DNA of 64,000 bases, taken from assembly GCA_036250195.1 (NCBI GenBank), contig JAVHZZ010000005.1:133605249-133669248 (forward strand), given 5' to 3'. Shown in pieces: positions 21,996 through 33,036 of this stretch (position 1 is its first letter; every line of letters begins with the position of its first letter). The notes beneath the pieces were generated by a model. That model searched no databases and was not told the DNA's origin. It was given only the letters and a program-made list of their open reading frames with translations. Origin of the DNA: Mixophyes australis (taxonomy: Eukaryota > Chordata > Amphibia > Anura > Limnodynastidae). The translations under genes and the position numbers were made by a program.

Positions 21996-24900
21996 CTACT
22001 GAGGCAAGATGTCGTCCTCATCCTCAACCTCTGATTCCTCTCCCCCTACAGTGTGTACTTCCTCCTCATCACACATTATCAATTCGTCCCCGCTGGACTC
22101 CACAACCACAGGTCCCTCTGTAGTATCTGGAGGGCAGTGCTGTACTTCATTGAGGAATTGATTATTCATTTTTATAAACATCATTTTTTCAACGTTGTGA
22201 GGAAGCAACCTCCTTCGCCGCTCACTGACCAGGTTCCCCGCTGCACTAAAAACTCTTTCCGAGTACACACTGGAGGGGGGACAACTCAGGTAAAATAGAG
22301 CCAGTTTGTACAGGGGCTTCCAAACTGCCTTTTTTTCCTGCCAGTAACAATATGGACTGTCTGACATGTCTACTTGGATGGTGTCAGCAAAGTAATCATC
22401 CACAATTTTTTCTATTGTGACAGCATCCAATGCAGCGAGAGTAGACATGTCTGCAATGGTTGGCAGGTCCTTCAGTCCGGACCAGATGTTATCAGCATCC
22501 CCGCCAGTGCCTCTTTTGGGAAAACTGAGCTTTTTCCTCGCAGCCATAGATGTGGAAGAAAATGAGGGTGGAGCTGTTGGCATGTCACGGTCCTCTTCAG
22601 AGGACAATCTCCTGACCAGCAGGTCTTTGCACCGCTGTAGACTTGTGTCCGCCGTAAACAGAGACACAACATACGCTTTAAACCGAGGATCGAGCACGGT
22701 GGCCAGAATGTATTCCTCTGACTTTAAAAGAGTGACCACCCTCGGATCCTGGCAAAGCGTACGAAGGGCTACATCCACAAGAGCTACATGCTTGGTGTAA
22801 TCGCAATGGCTTACCAGCTCCTCCCTCACTTTCTCCAGCTGCTTCTGCAACAGCCTGATCAGGGGAATGACCTGACTCAAGCTGGCAGTGTCGGAACTGA
22901 CTTCTCGTGTGGCAAGTTCAAATGGCTGCAGAACCTTGCACAACACGGAAATCAGTCTCCACTGCGCTTGACTGAGGCGCATCCCCACTCCTTTGCCTAT
23001 GTCGTAGGTGGCTGTGTAGGCCTGAATGGCCTTTTGCTGCTCCTCCATCCTCTGCAGCATATAGAGGGTGGAGTTCCAGCGCGTCACAACCTCTTGTTTG
23101 AGGTGATGGCAGGGCAGGTTCATGCTTTTTTGATGTGCCTCTAGTCTGCGGTAGGCACTGGCTGAATGCCGAAAGTGTCCAGCAATTTTGCGCGCCACCG
23201 CAAGCATCTCCTGCACACCCCTGTCACTCTTGAGGTAATGCTGCACCACCAAATTAATGGTGTGGGCAAAACATGGGACGTGCTGGAAATTGCCCATATT
23301 TAATGCCCGCACAATGTTACTGGCATTGTCTGACACCACAAATCCCCATGAGAGTCTAAGTGGGGTAAGCCACTGGGAGATAATTTCCCTCATTTTCTCT
23401 AATATGTTGTCAGCGTTGTGCCTCTTATTAAAGCCTGTAATGCACAATGTTGCCTGCCTTTGCATGAGCAGCCATTTTGTAGATGCTGCTACTGATGCAG
23501 CTGTTGCTGTTGCTGCGGAAGGGGATGCATCTACCCAGTGGGCTGTCACAGTCATATAGTCCTTCGTTTGCCCAGAACCACTTGTCCACATGTCCGTGGT
23601 TAAGTGGACAGTGGGTACAACCGCATTTTTAAGAGCACTGAGGACACTTGATCGTACTTCTCTGTACATTTTTGGTATCGCCTGCCTAGTGAAGTGGAAT
23701 CTCGAGGGGATTTGGTACCGGGGACACAATACCTCCATCAACCCTCTAAATCCCACTCCACTGATGGCGGACACCGGGCGCACGTCTAACACCAACATTG
23801 CAGTTACAGCCGCAGTTATACGCTTTGCAATAGGGTGACTACTATCGTATTTTGTGGTCATGGCAAACGACTGTTGGACGGTCAATTGTTTTGTGAAAGA
23901 CTTAGCGGTCTTACGACTTCCCCTCTGGGAAGATGACCGACTAACAGCAGCAACAGCAGCAGTGGCAGTAGTAGGCGTACCGCTGCAGGATTCCTCGGAT
24001 GAATCCCGTATTGAGGAGGACTCAGTCTGGCTGCTTACTTGGGCTGCAGGACTGAATCTGATGGAGATTGTGGAGGAAGTTGACGAGGAGGGTGTTGCTG
24101 GTGTGTATCCAACTGGACCACGGGATTTAGGTGTCCCTGTACCGATGAGGGTCCTAGCCCCAGTTCCTGAACTAACCACTGAACTATGAAGGTTATTCAG
24201 GTGACGTATAAGGGAGGATGTTCCTAGGTGGGCAAGATCCTTACTCCTGCTTATTTGAGCTTTACATAAGCTACATATGGCCATACATTGGTTGTCTGGA
24301 TTTGGATAAAAATAACTCCAGACCGAAGAGGTGCATTTTTTGGTCTTCTGACCAGGCATGACGATGGGCTTTTTCATCCCATGGACATCAGCTGTTTCCC
24401 CCCCTGGTGCCTCATTTACAATAACCACATCACCATCCTCATCATCAAGTTCCTCCACAGCGCCAGCTACATCATCAATAGCCTCCTCCCGAGCCACCTC
24501 TTCCCGTACAGTGATGGGAAGGTCAGGCTTGACAACCACCAACACCCTTGGACTCGCCTTGGGGATTTGTGATAATTTCTCTTTAGAAGGCAGAGTTGTT
24601 TGCTGTTTTGTTGCTGACAGCATAACTCTCTTCAATTTTTTGTAGGGGGGGGGAGGAGGAGGAGGGCTAAGATCCGTGGGTGAAGCTGAACCACTAGTCA
24701 TGAACACGGGCCAGGGCCTAAGCCGTTCCTTGCCACTCCGTGTCGTAAATGGCATATTGGCAACTTTACGTTTCTCCTCAGATGATTTAAAGTTTCTCTT
24801 TTTGCTACTTTTTCTTAACTTGGGCTTTTTGGATTTTACATGCCCGGTACTACGAGATTGGGCATCGGGCTTGGAAGACGACGTTGATGGCATTTCATCG

Positions 24901-25004
24901 TCTATGTCATGACTAGTGGCAGCAGCTTCAGCATTAGGAGGAAGTGGGTCTTGATCTTTCCCTACTTTATCCTCCAAATTTTTGGTCTCCATTATATGTA
25001 GCAC
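21996..25004 (-). CDS. hAT-B transposase, BED zinc finger (intact)
   Basis: A single-exon open frame of 1002 codons. An acidic, Ser/Pro-rich N-terminus is followed by a BED-type finger (about residues 223-273; C244-x2-C247 and H268-x4-H273). The hAT RNase H-like core follows, with candidate catalytic residues D471 (TTDMWTSG), D559 (VVSDNASN) and E916 (SSVYSERVFSAAG), plus the CFAH motif at 578-581 and RWNSTLYML at 642-650. The C-terminal dimerisation block (YW...RRRRLLPHNVEKMMF) is complete and an acidic tail ends the protein. The product should cut and paste the element via its ends in the nucleus. The start could be Met1 or Met5. A decayed relative is at 57.6-63.0 kb. Confidence 0.93.
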   Translation of the reverse strand: MLHIMETKNLEDKVGKDQDPLPPNAEAAATSHDIDDEMPSTSSSKPDAQSRSTGHVKSKKPKLRKSSKKRNFKSSEEKRKVANMPFTTRSGKERLRPWPVFMTSGSASPTDLSPPPPPPPYKKLKRVMLSATKQQTTLPSKEKLSQIPKASPRVLVVVKPDLPITVREEVAREEAIDDVAGAVEELDDEDGDVVIVNEAPGGETADVHGMKKPIVMPGQKTKKCTSSVWSYFYPNPDNQCMAICSLCKAQISRSKDLAHLGTSSLIRHLNNLHSSVVSSGTGARTLIGTGTPKSRGPVGYTPATPSSSTSSTISIRFSPAAQVSSQTESSSIRDSSEESCSGTPTTATAAVAAVSRSSSQRGSRKTAKSFTKQLTVQQSFAMTTKYDSSHPIAKRITAAVTAMLVLDVRPVSAISGVGFRGLMEVLCPRYQIPSRFHFTRQAIPKMYREVRSSVLSALKNAVVPTVHLTTDMWTSGSGQTKDYMTVTAHWVDASPSAATATAASVAASTKWLLMQRQATLCITGFNKRHNADNILEKMREIISQWLTPLRLSWGFVVSDNASNIVRALNMGNFQHVPCFAHTINLVVQHYLKSDRGVQEMLAVARKIAGHFRHSASAYRRLEAHQKSMNLPCHHLKQEVVTRWNSTLYMLQRMEEQQKAIQAYTATYDIGKGVGMRLSQAQWRLISVLCKVLQPFELATREVSSDTASLSQVIPLIRLLQKQLEKVREELVSHCDYTKHVALVDVALRTLCQDPRVVTLLKSEEYILATVLDPRFKAYVVSLFTADTSLQRCKDLLVRRLSSEEDRDMPTAPPSFSSTSMAARKKLSFPKRGTGGDADNIWSGLKDLPTIADMSTLAALDAVTIEKIVDDYFADTIQVDMSDSPYCYWQEKKAVWKPLYKLALFYLSCPPSSVYSERVFSAAGNLVSERRRRLLPHNVEKMMFIKMNNQFLNEVQHCPPDTTEGPVVVESSGDELIMCDEEEVHTVGGEESEVEDEDDILPQ

Positions 25005-25006
25005 AA

Positions 25007-25100
25007 GATACTGCAGAATGTGTGAACTTGGTAATATTGCAGTAACAATGGACTTATACTGCTGGATTGGTTTTGCAAATTTGGTTATAATTATTATATA

Positions 25101-25133
<33 letters not shown>

Positions 25134-25935
25134 CTTTTTTTTTATTTTTAAAAAACTTGGGAATAGTGGGGAAATAACTATGCCCTTAGAAGCACAGAGC
25201 ACAGGACACAGCACCACTGGACTGAACAGGACACGGCACAGGACCCAGCAGCACTACGGAACTCAGCAGGACAGAGCACAGGACACAGCACCACTGGACT
25301 GATACTGCAGAATGTGTGAACTTGGTAATATTGCAGTACCAATGGACTTATACTGCTGGATTGGTTTTGCAAATTTGGTTATAATTATTATATTTTTTTT
25401 TTTAAAAAAAAAAAAATTTATTTTTTTTTACTTTTTTTTTATTTTTTAAAAACTTGGGAATAATGGGGAAATAACTATGCCCTTAGAAGCACAGAGCACA
25501 GGACACAGCACCATTGGACTGAACAGGACACGGCACAGGACCCAGCAGCACTACGGAACTCAGCAGGACAGAGCACAGGACACAGCACCACTGGACTGAT
25601 ACTGCAGAATGTGTAAACTTTGTAATATTGCAGTACCACTGGACTTTTACTGCTGAATGTGTGAACTTGGTAATATTGCAGTACCAATGGGCTTATACTG
25701 CAGGATTGGTTGTGCAAATTTTGTGGTAATTAAAAAAAATTAAAGTAGTTTTTGGTATTTTTTAAAAAAACTTTTTTTTATTTTTTTAAACACAGGGGAA
25801 TATTGGGGAAATAACTATGCCCTTAGAAGCACAGAGCACAGGACACAGCACCACTGGACTGAACAGGACACAGCACAGGACCCAGCAGCACCACTGACCT
25901 CAGAAGGACAGAGCACAGCACACAGCACCACTGGA
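25007..25935. repeat. ~300-bp tandem repeats upstream of the hAT-B transposase
   Basis: Three blocks (about 25170, 25470 and 25810) each contain TGCCCTTAGAAGCACAGAGC, then ACTGAACAGGACAC, then ACTGCAGAATGTGT and a poly-T/A stretch; a partial copy abuts the start codon. They occupy the promoter/5' UTR position of the transposase gene, so they could influence its expression (inferred). Confidence 0.88.
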
Positions 25936-25943
25936 CTGATACT

Positions 25944-26055
25944 GCAGAACACAGCACAGCACAGCACAGCACAGCACAGCACTAAACAGCACAGCACTAA
26001 ACAGCACAGAACTAAACAGCACAGAACTAAACAGCACAGAACTAAACAGCACAGA
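25944..26055. repeat. AGCAC / ACTAAACAGCAC simple repeat
   Basis: Runs of CAGCA followed by about five copies of ACTAAACAGCACAG. The Leu/Cys-rich minus-strand frames across it are artefacts. Confidence 0.9.
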
Positions 26056-26124
26056 GGACCACCTAACACACCCTCCCTCTACCCTGATCAATGCCCGAGT
26101 GAAGATGGCGGCAACTAGCGGGGA

Positions 26125-26290
26125 ATTTATAGGATCCGAGTATCGCGAGATCCGACAACGGGATTATGAGTCAGAGCCTCAGTTTCACTTTTGAATTTGG
26201 CGCCAATACCCGGATCTGTCTCGGATCCGACTCGGATCCGCAACGTTCGGGTGGGCTCGGATTTCATAAATCCGAGTGCGCTCATCCCTA
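26125..26290. promoter_or_regulatory. hAT-B right subterminal GGATCCGA repeats
   Basis: Repeated GGATCCGA, CTCGGATCCGACTCGGATCC and CTCGGATTT words precede the right end. They are the counterpart of the left subterminal words and likely transposase-binding sites (inferred). Confidence 0.58.
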
Positions 26291-26414
26291 GTTTTTTTCT
26301 TTTGCAGGATTATTTATTCTCATTAAGAGCCTTGCCTCTGGGGCCCCCTTGCCTGTGGGGGCCCCCGGGCACCTGCCCATCGTGCCCAATGGAGAAGATG
26401 GCCCTGTTTATGAT

Positions 26415-26843
26415 GATAGCTTAAGGGCCCTAAATAATATGATAACTTTTCCATCATTTATATGAACCTATGAACTTAGACCCCACAGTTCCTATTCTTT
26501 ATCATATTAATTAGGGCTAAACTTTCCTGCCTAACAGGTAATAAGAGAAGAGGTTAAAGCGGTTTGTTGATGAATATATTTTGCAAAGATGCGTAGGCTT
26601 GTCCTACCGTCAGAGCAAAGGCTAATGGCCATTCGACACCCCGCCGCTGTAACCTAATCACGACCTTCTATGACTCTATCATCAAGTGGGGTCTCTTCAT
26701 ATGTCTCATAAACGTTTTCCTCAGGTATTCTCCTTTCATCTCTAGTCTCCATCTCTCGTAAATGTTATCCATTGTCCTCCTTCTTGCCTGCGCCCATCTT
26801 TGTAACATCCTTTTTCTTTTCGCTTTCTTATAGCACAGCAGAC
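26415..26843 (-). other. ERV2 sequence 3' of env
   Basis: Continuation of ERV2 after hAT-A. No domain is recognised; it lies between the envelope stop and the interrupted 3' end. Confidence 0.5.
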
Positions 26844-28422
26844 TCATAGTTTACAAAGTAAATAACAGATCAGTAGAATACTCATTACTTTTGCCAGAAA
26901 AGTGAGAATTGCAGCAATCCAACCACTCGGACCAGAGAACCAATTAGCTGGATTCATCCATCCAAATGCTTTTTCCCACCATGTATCATTTACAACATCA
27001 GGGTCATAATTAGTTTTTCTAAATTCTTCCTTCAACTTTTCAATCTGGTCTATATAGTATGATATTGTGTCTTCAGGAATTTCATCAGTGATATTGGGAA
27101 TGAAATTACAACAGTGTTTCCCAAACTCTGTCTCTAATGTAAGACAATAAATACCCTTCTGACTGTGCTGTCAGATAGTCGAAGACCAGTTGGTGTTGTG
27201 CATCTGCGTTTTTAAAGCTTGTAGTTCTTTACCCACATATCTGAAAGTTTCATCATAGATTTCAGTGATATTGTCCAACTAATTTGCTAACTTTATTGTC
27301 ATATTATAGTTCAAAACATATTATATAACCAAGACCGATTGCTGTTTTATGCCCTTTTCTGTAATAATTTCTGATGTGATATTATATATGCTGCTGGCAC
27401 CACTCGTTCCACTGTACAATTACCATATCTACCATAGGGCAGCCATTTGTAGGCATACCTACCGCATAGGAAATAAAGCCCATCTGGCAACAAAGGGGCT
27501 GTTCCCATCCATATCCTTTTAATGTTCTGTATTCCCTGTCTTGCTATGGTGGCATTTACATACAGTACTGTTTTGTTGCTTCCTGTCATATTCATCCAGT
27601 AGGGCAATTCTCCCTTTACCCAGAGCCCTACCCATGTCAATGTTCTATTATTCCAGCGTACTCTGTACGTTGGATTTATGGAACTGTGGTTATGGTATCT
27701 CCCAGGGGGTGACCATTTACCTACCCTGATCATAGCTTCTTTACACTGTGTTCCTCCTAAATATCTTTTTATAGGAATTATATCTCCCATGTTTTCACCG
27801 TATTGGGGCGGTCTAATGGTAATACAAAAAGATGTATTCCGATTGAGTAATTTAACTTTTATTCTAGGAGGGGCTTGGAAAACATATGTTTGCATCTTCT
27901 GGGCTGTAAGTGTCATTGAAATCATAAGTGACCCATTCTTCCCATGTCATGGGGAGAAACATCCAAGCCATTGTATTTGCTGAAACGGGGGATTGAGAGC
28001 ATACCCAGCAATCTGACTGATTTGTCATCCTACTGATTGACTCGTGCATGTATAAAAATAAGTTCTCTGGATGCCATTTTGGAGAGTTACACCACCTGAT
28101 GCATATTTCCTCTGGAGGCGCTCTCCAATATTCGCAGATGCATTTGGGAATAGGGGGCAGGTGTTCACAACCCTCATTTAGCATTTGTCTTTTAACTCTA
28201 TGGGCAGTCTTGAGTGTTAATGTTGGGACCAAAGATACATTTCTGCAACAATCTTTCATGCATAGATTTCTCACTTCTACTATGGGGGGACACATGTATA
28301 ACCAACATATCTCTTTTGAGTGTTTCATATCTCTCTGAGTACAACTGCATTGACCCATTTTCCTGTTCACCTGTAGGAATTCTATATATTATTGCAACAC
28401 ACAAAAAGATATAACATCTCAT
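26844..28422 (-). pseudogene. env: ERV2 envelope, frameshifted
   Basis: Starts with a hydrophobic leader (MRCYIFLCVAIIYR) at 28422 and changes frame at least near 28360, 27900 and 27340. Surface-subunit cysteines and a CWVC motif are present (about 28010). The transmembrane part has the same long C-X10-CC spacing as ERV1 (about 27110-27150), the Trp-rich AFGWMNPANWFSG stretch before the membrane, and an anchor ending at the stop at 26844. It has almost no cytoplasmic tail, unlike ERV1. It belongs to the same envelope family as ERV1 but cannot make a full protein. Confidence 0.85.
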
Positions 28423-28697
28423 TTTTCTGCCGGAGGTTCAATTGTTATTTTTGTCTTTTTGCAATGAGATGCGTGTATCCGGGTGTCTCTTCTCAGAACC
28501 TTGACTGATGTGGGGGTTGTTAACACAACTTGACACGGTCCCGTATATCTGGGTTCAAGGGTTCCCCTTACGTGCTTTTTGAGAAACACCCAGTCTCCAA
28601 TTTCCAGTTGGTGAGGGTTACTCAGGGAACCTGAATCAGGAAGAGATGAGAATACTTGTGCGTGCAAATTAGTAAGTTGTTTTGTGAGATACAACAT
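28419..28697 (-). pseudogene. pol: ERV2 integrase C-terminal domain
   Basis: Contains LEIGDWVFLKKH and the GPCQVVLTTPT segment, the GPY/F-type integrase C-terminal domain. It is separated from the core by stops and overlaps the start of env by a few bases. Confidence 0.75.
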
Positions 28698-28848
28698 ATA
28701 ACATATACCCTGTTAAGTCCCCATGCTTATGCTGTAACTCTTGGGGAAACAATAACAATAATATGAACAATATTTCATAGGGGCTTAACTTCAGTTTTTT
28801 CAATGGTGTGGTTCTAACAGCGAATAAGGCTATAGGCAAACATTCTAA

Positions 28849-29137
28849 CTATGTTTTCCCTGTTTCTCTCATGGCTTTCTGGATTTTTAATTTCAATGTA
28901 CCATTTAGCCTCTCTACTCTTCCACTGGCCTGTGGTCGGTACGGGGGAAACGCCTGGGTGATCTTTAGATCTGACATTATATTCTGCATGACTTCACCCA
29001 TAAAATGAGCTCCTCTGTCTGACTCAATCACTTCAGGAATCCCGTATCTGCAGACTATTTCTGCAATCAGCTTTTTTGCAGAGTTTTTTGCTGTGGCTTT
29101 GCTAACCGCTCAACTTTCAGGCCACCGACTGATTATG
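28849..29137 (-). pseudogene. pol: ERV2 integrase core, distal half
   Basis: Contains ESDRGAHF (second catalytic Asp) and the YRPQASGRVERLNG segment with the catalytic Glu. The core is interrupted at 29138 by the long-inverted-repeat insertion; the first half continues at 30530. Confidence 0.82.
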
Positions 29138-30514
29138 AGGAAAATAACTGTATCGCACCAGAACAATCCTATTATTTCAAGGTGATGGAATATATAGTCA
29201 ATAATATTTATTACATCATATCTCCGTCATCTAGAAGTGGTGCACCCACACAACTTTCTAAATATAGGAATCAACAGAGAGCAGGTTTGTGTTTAAGGGC
29301 ACTCAAAGGATATCGGAATGAAATTAAAATAAAAACAACATTTTTTTATTGGTATGCTTTAAAAATAATATCACAAAAATGTCATAATAATTAGAACAGT
29401 GAAATATTAAAACATGTATATGGAAAAATTGACCTAAATCAGCAATAACTGTTAAGATCAGCAGAAAATCTGCCTAAACGTGCCGTCCCTTACTAAAATG
29501 AAGGTAATAAGGTATAGGTGCTTTGTAGTTAAATAATACAGTTCTTAAATAATAAAGGTATTAATATATCATAATAAATGTAACATTTGGAAAGAAAGGA
29601 GCTGCATATAGAGCTCCCAAATCATTTACAGCAGAACTGTGAAGTATATCCATAAATTATGCTGTATAGCTGTTAGGACCTCCTTATTGCAGACAGCACT
29701 TTACAACACAGAGGGCTATATCTTCAGCCTCCTGCTAGGCACTGTGTGAAAACACTGATAAAGTGAGAACAGCTAACACTGATACATAAGGCTGCCGTAT
29801 TCCCTTCTTAGAGATAGTATTCATATATTTATACTCAGTCTCCAGAGAAGGGGAGGGGCTCTGTATAGAGTCGTCAAAAATTCTTATCAGCAGAGCTAAA
29901 GAATGTATCTGTAAGTCATATAACATGGTGACAGTTACTCCCTCATTAAGCCTGATACTATGTAGCATGAACGATTGAATCTGTAGTTTATTGCTGTGTG
30001 ATATTTTATAAGAGTGTAAGTTGAAAGCAGCTGTCACTAACAGTATGGGCTACCGTATTCTCTTCCTGGAGATAGTTGTAACATATCTCTGTAAAAAAGG
30101 GGGGGAGGGGGAGGGCTCTATATAGAGTCGTCTAGACTCTTATCAGCAGAGCTAAAGAATGTATCTGTAAATCGTATTCTATAGTGACAGTTGCTCCCTC
30201 ATTCAGCATAATACTATATAGCATAGATGGTTAAATCTGTAGCTTCTTGTTGTGTGATATTTTATACAAGCGTGAGTTGAAAGCAGCTGTCACTGACAGT
30301 TTAGGCAGATTTTCTGCTGATCTTAACAGTTATTGCTGAATTAGGTCAATTTTTCCATATACATGTTTTAATATATCACTGTTCTAATTATTATGACATT
30401 TTTGTGATATTATTTTTAAAGCATACCAATAAAAAAAAAATTTTTTTTATTTTAATTTCATTCCGATATCCTTTGAGTGCCCTTAAACACAAACCTGCTC
30501 TCTGTTGATTCCTA
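29138..30514. mobile_element. Insertion with 214-bp terminal inverted repeats in ERV2 integrase
   Basis: Arms 29265-29478 and 30301-30514 are inverted copies (TAGGAATCAACAGAGAGC at the outer ends). A 15-bp direct repeat, CACCGACTGATTATG, flanks the insertion (29123-29137 and 30515-30529) and is integrase coding sequence present twice. The right arm abuts its repeat exactly, but on the left 127 bp of unrelated sequence lie between repeat and arm. The interior has two tandem copies (about 240 bp) of GAGATAGT...TCTTATCAGCAGAGCTAAAG. No transposase. The superfamily is unclear. Confidence 0.8.
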
Positions 30515-30529
30515 CACCGACTGATTATG

Positions 30530-31116
30530 TCTGTACAAACTAAGACATATTCATATGTGTCACATTTGGGTAACTGAATATAGTTAATCTGTAGTCTTTG
30601 GAAGGGGTATTCGGCTCTTGGAGTATTTCCGATTGGTGTTTTTACTCTTTGCCCTGGTTTGTTTTCTGCACAGATCCAACACTGCTTCACAAATGCGTTG
30701 GCTGCTGTATGGATGCCTGGCACTATCCAGTGTTGAAGTATTTGTGCTGCTGTCTGTCCCTTGCCTTTATAGTCCAGACCATGTGCTATTTGTATCATAG
30801 AAGTATATAAGGCTCGTGGCAGGCGAACAAGGTTTTCCTTGGTACAGAGGCCTGTGCATGATTCCTTAGCTTCACGTTTTTCCCAACTGGCATGCTCCAA
30901 TGTTCCTGCTTGTTTCTGCATTTTTGCCAGGTCTTTTGTCGTGACTTCTTCTTGTACAGAGAATTCTATGTTTAAGACATACAATGATTGCACAATGGTT
31001 TTTAGTGCTGCTTCTTTGGCCATCTTGTCCGCAAAGGCATTGCTTTTTCCTTCTTGCGTCTGTTCTTTGGTGTTGGCAGCAACTTTTATGATGCCTGCTT
31101 TGATTGGTAGTTCCAA
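30530..31116 (-). pseudogene. pol: ERV2 RNase H C-terminus and integrase N-terminal half
   Basis: Contains an RNase H tail (NAFADKMAKEAAL), then the integrase zinc region (HGLDYKGKG...CWICAEN) and the start of the core (IQLPKCDTYEYVLVCTDIISR). It continues past the insertion at 29137. The frame is closed from the preceding RNase H portion near 31130. Confidence 0.82.
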
Positions 31117-31136
31117 TGCTCTTGTCAGTCTTTATA

Positions 31137-31550
31137 TTAAGGCAGCATTTTGAATAGTCTTGCCTGTTGCTGTCCTGAAGTCTCTGCTTTTCCAGATGTT
31201 AGCATAGTCCAAGGCTGTTCCCCATATCTTGAATCAGTATATATGTTTACTGTTTCACCTTCCGCAATTTCCAGTGCTCTCAATACTGCCATTAACTCTG
31301 CAGCTTGTGCTGAGGTACCCGGGGGAAGTGATTCTGCTTTCATGACATCATACAGCATAACGATTGCATATCCTGCTTTTTTGATCCCATCAACATAGTA
31401 GTTAGAGGCATCAGTGAAAAAAGAAAAAATTTGGGTTACTTATTAGCTGATCAGTCAATTGCGTCGGATACGCTCTTTCCAGATCCATCAATGCCACACA
31501 ATCATGCTCATGTTCCTGATGTTCCTTGTTGTCCTCATCATCCACGGCAC
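31137..31550 (-). pseudogene. pol: ERV2 RNase H
   Basis: Contains FTDASNYYVDG near 31400 and AAELMAVLRALEIAEGE...NIYTDSRY, the RNase H active-site segments. Frames are broken on both sides. Confidence 0.75.
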
Positions 31551-32558
31551 TCAGATCTGTCCATTGCCCATTCTGTTCCCAGTCTTCCTGCTCCAGTCTT
31601 CCTGCTCCAGTCTCCCTATTCTTGAATCGCAAGATTCATACAATAATGGTAGAAGTGTTGCTGGATTTAAGACTGTACACCGTTTTATGGTGACGTTTGA
31701 TGAGCTGAGAAGTGCCACTTCGTATTTTGTTAATCTGGCGCTGGAGATATGTCTTGGGGTTGCTTGATGTAGTATTTCCATGACGGCATGTGGAACTTGG
31801 ATTGTGAGTGGGTGATCCAAAACAATATCCGCACATTTGTCCTTTGATATGGCGGCTGCCGCAACTGACTTGATGCAGGTTGGTAACGCCAATATAATGA
31901 GGTCAAGCATTGTTGAATAGTAGGCTAAAGGTCTCTGCTTTTTCCTGTGTTCTTGCGCAAGGACTCCCAAAGCATGTTCTTTGTGTTTATGGCAAAATAA
32001 CAAAAACTGTTTGTCATAATTAGGTAGTCCTAGCGCTGGCGTAGAGCATATAGCTTGTTTAATAGCTTGAAGTGCTTCTTTTCTCTCTTGATAATTGGCA
32101 TCACTACAGGTTTCTCCTTTTTTAATCAGGTTGTATAAGGGTTGCATGAGTAATGAGGCTCCTGGTAGCCATTCTCTGACGTAATTCACGATTCCCAACA
32201 GTCCTCTGATTTGTCTTTGTGTTTCAGGTACTTTTGCCTCCATTATCACCTTTATTCTTTCTGGTGTGAGGTGTTTCATCCCTTGAGAGATGCAATGTCC
32301 CAAAAATGTTACTGTCTCACGAACTTCTTCTATTTTATTTTTAGAGACTCTACAATCCTCTTCTGCCAAGAAAATTAACAGGTGTTCAGCCTCTTGTTGG
32401 CATTCTTCCATGCCTTCTACTGTAAGGAGTAAATCGTCCACATATTGCAATAGTTGTGTCTTTTCCGGGTAAAGTGGGGTCCATTTCTCGTATGATTCAG
32501 GCTTTATCTGGGATGTGGGCTTAAGGTATTCAGCCCTCACTGATGACTGAGTTATCAT
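31551..32558 (-). pseudogene. pol: ERV2 reverse transcriptase, C-terminal two thirds
   Basis: Begins just before LLQYVDDLLL, the catalytic box, and continues through FLGHCIS and the thumb/connection region. The upstream fingers, protease and most of Gag are missing: the preceding sequence is the matrix/p12 part of gag, so one large deletion joined them. Confidence 0.85.
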
Positions 32559-32571
32559 GTGCTTGCCGCCA

Positions 32572-33036
32572 CTATCTTTCTTCTGGGTATTCTGTCATTG
32601 CCTTTAATGCATCTTGTGCAGCTTTATATGGTTCAGTTATTGTTCCTTGTGCCGCTGTCGCTTCTTGTGTGCTGTGGTCTTGTATTATATCTTCATCATG
32701 GTACGGAGGCAGTAGAGGTGGGTGTGCTGTAGGGGCAGATGCAACATAACCCCTGTTATCATCATCTTCAAGATCTCTCTCCCTTTTTCTTTGTTCTTTC
32801 AAGATTTCACTAGCAGCTAACCATATATACACTTGATCTCCGAAATTTTTCCTTTCAATCCAATCCTTATTCTTTTTTCTAAAATCTTTCTATTTTTTTG
32901 AGTCTAGCAGACCTTCTGGAGAGAATCCAGTCCTTTTAAAAACTTTATCCATTCTTTTTATTGCGTGGTTACCCTCTTTTTCCTGTACTATTTCTTTAGG
33001 GGTGCGCTGGTCCCTTTTACTTTCAGAAGCCCCCAT
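32572..33036 (-). pseudogene. gag: ERV2 Gag N-terminal fragment
   Basis: ATG at 33036-33034 gives a Met-Gly start (MGASESKRDQ) followed by basic and acidic matrix-like sequence. A TAG at 32889-32891 interrupts it. The same frame then continues to PPLLPPYHDED, a late-domain-like PPY. Capsid and nucleocapsid are absent. Confidence 0.72.

Larger units (their letters stand above)
17061..26290 (-). mobile_element. hAT-B: autonomous hAT transposon, 9.2 kb
   Basis: Ends TAGGGATGTGCACCGG (left) and, inverted, TAGGGATGAGCGCACTCGG (right), flanked by identical 8-bp repeats GTTTTTTT (17053-17060 and 26291-26298). It carries an intact transposase on the minus strand (21996-25004), a 77-bp minisatellite and decayed transposase-like repeats on the 3' side, and roughly 300-bp tandem repeats on the 5' side. 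It is much longer than most hATs because of these arrays and because hAT-C inserted into it. Confidence 0.92.

Noticed and set aside
25815..26091. Leu/Cys/Val repeat frames on the minus strand
   Set aside because: They are produced by the CAGCA and ACTAAACAGCAC simple repeats.
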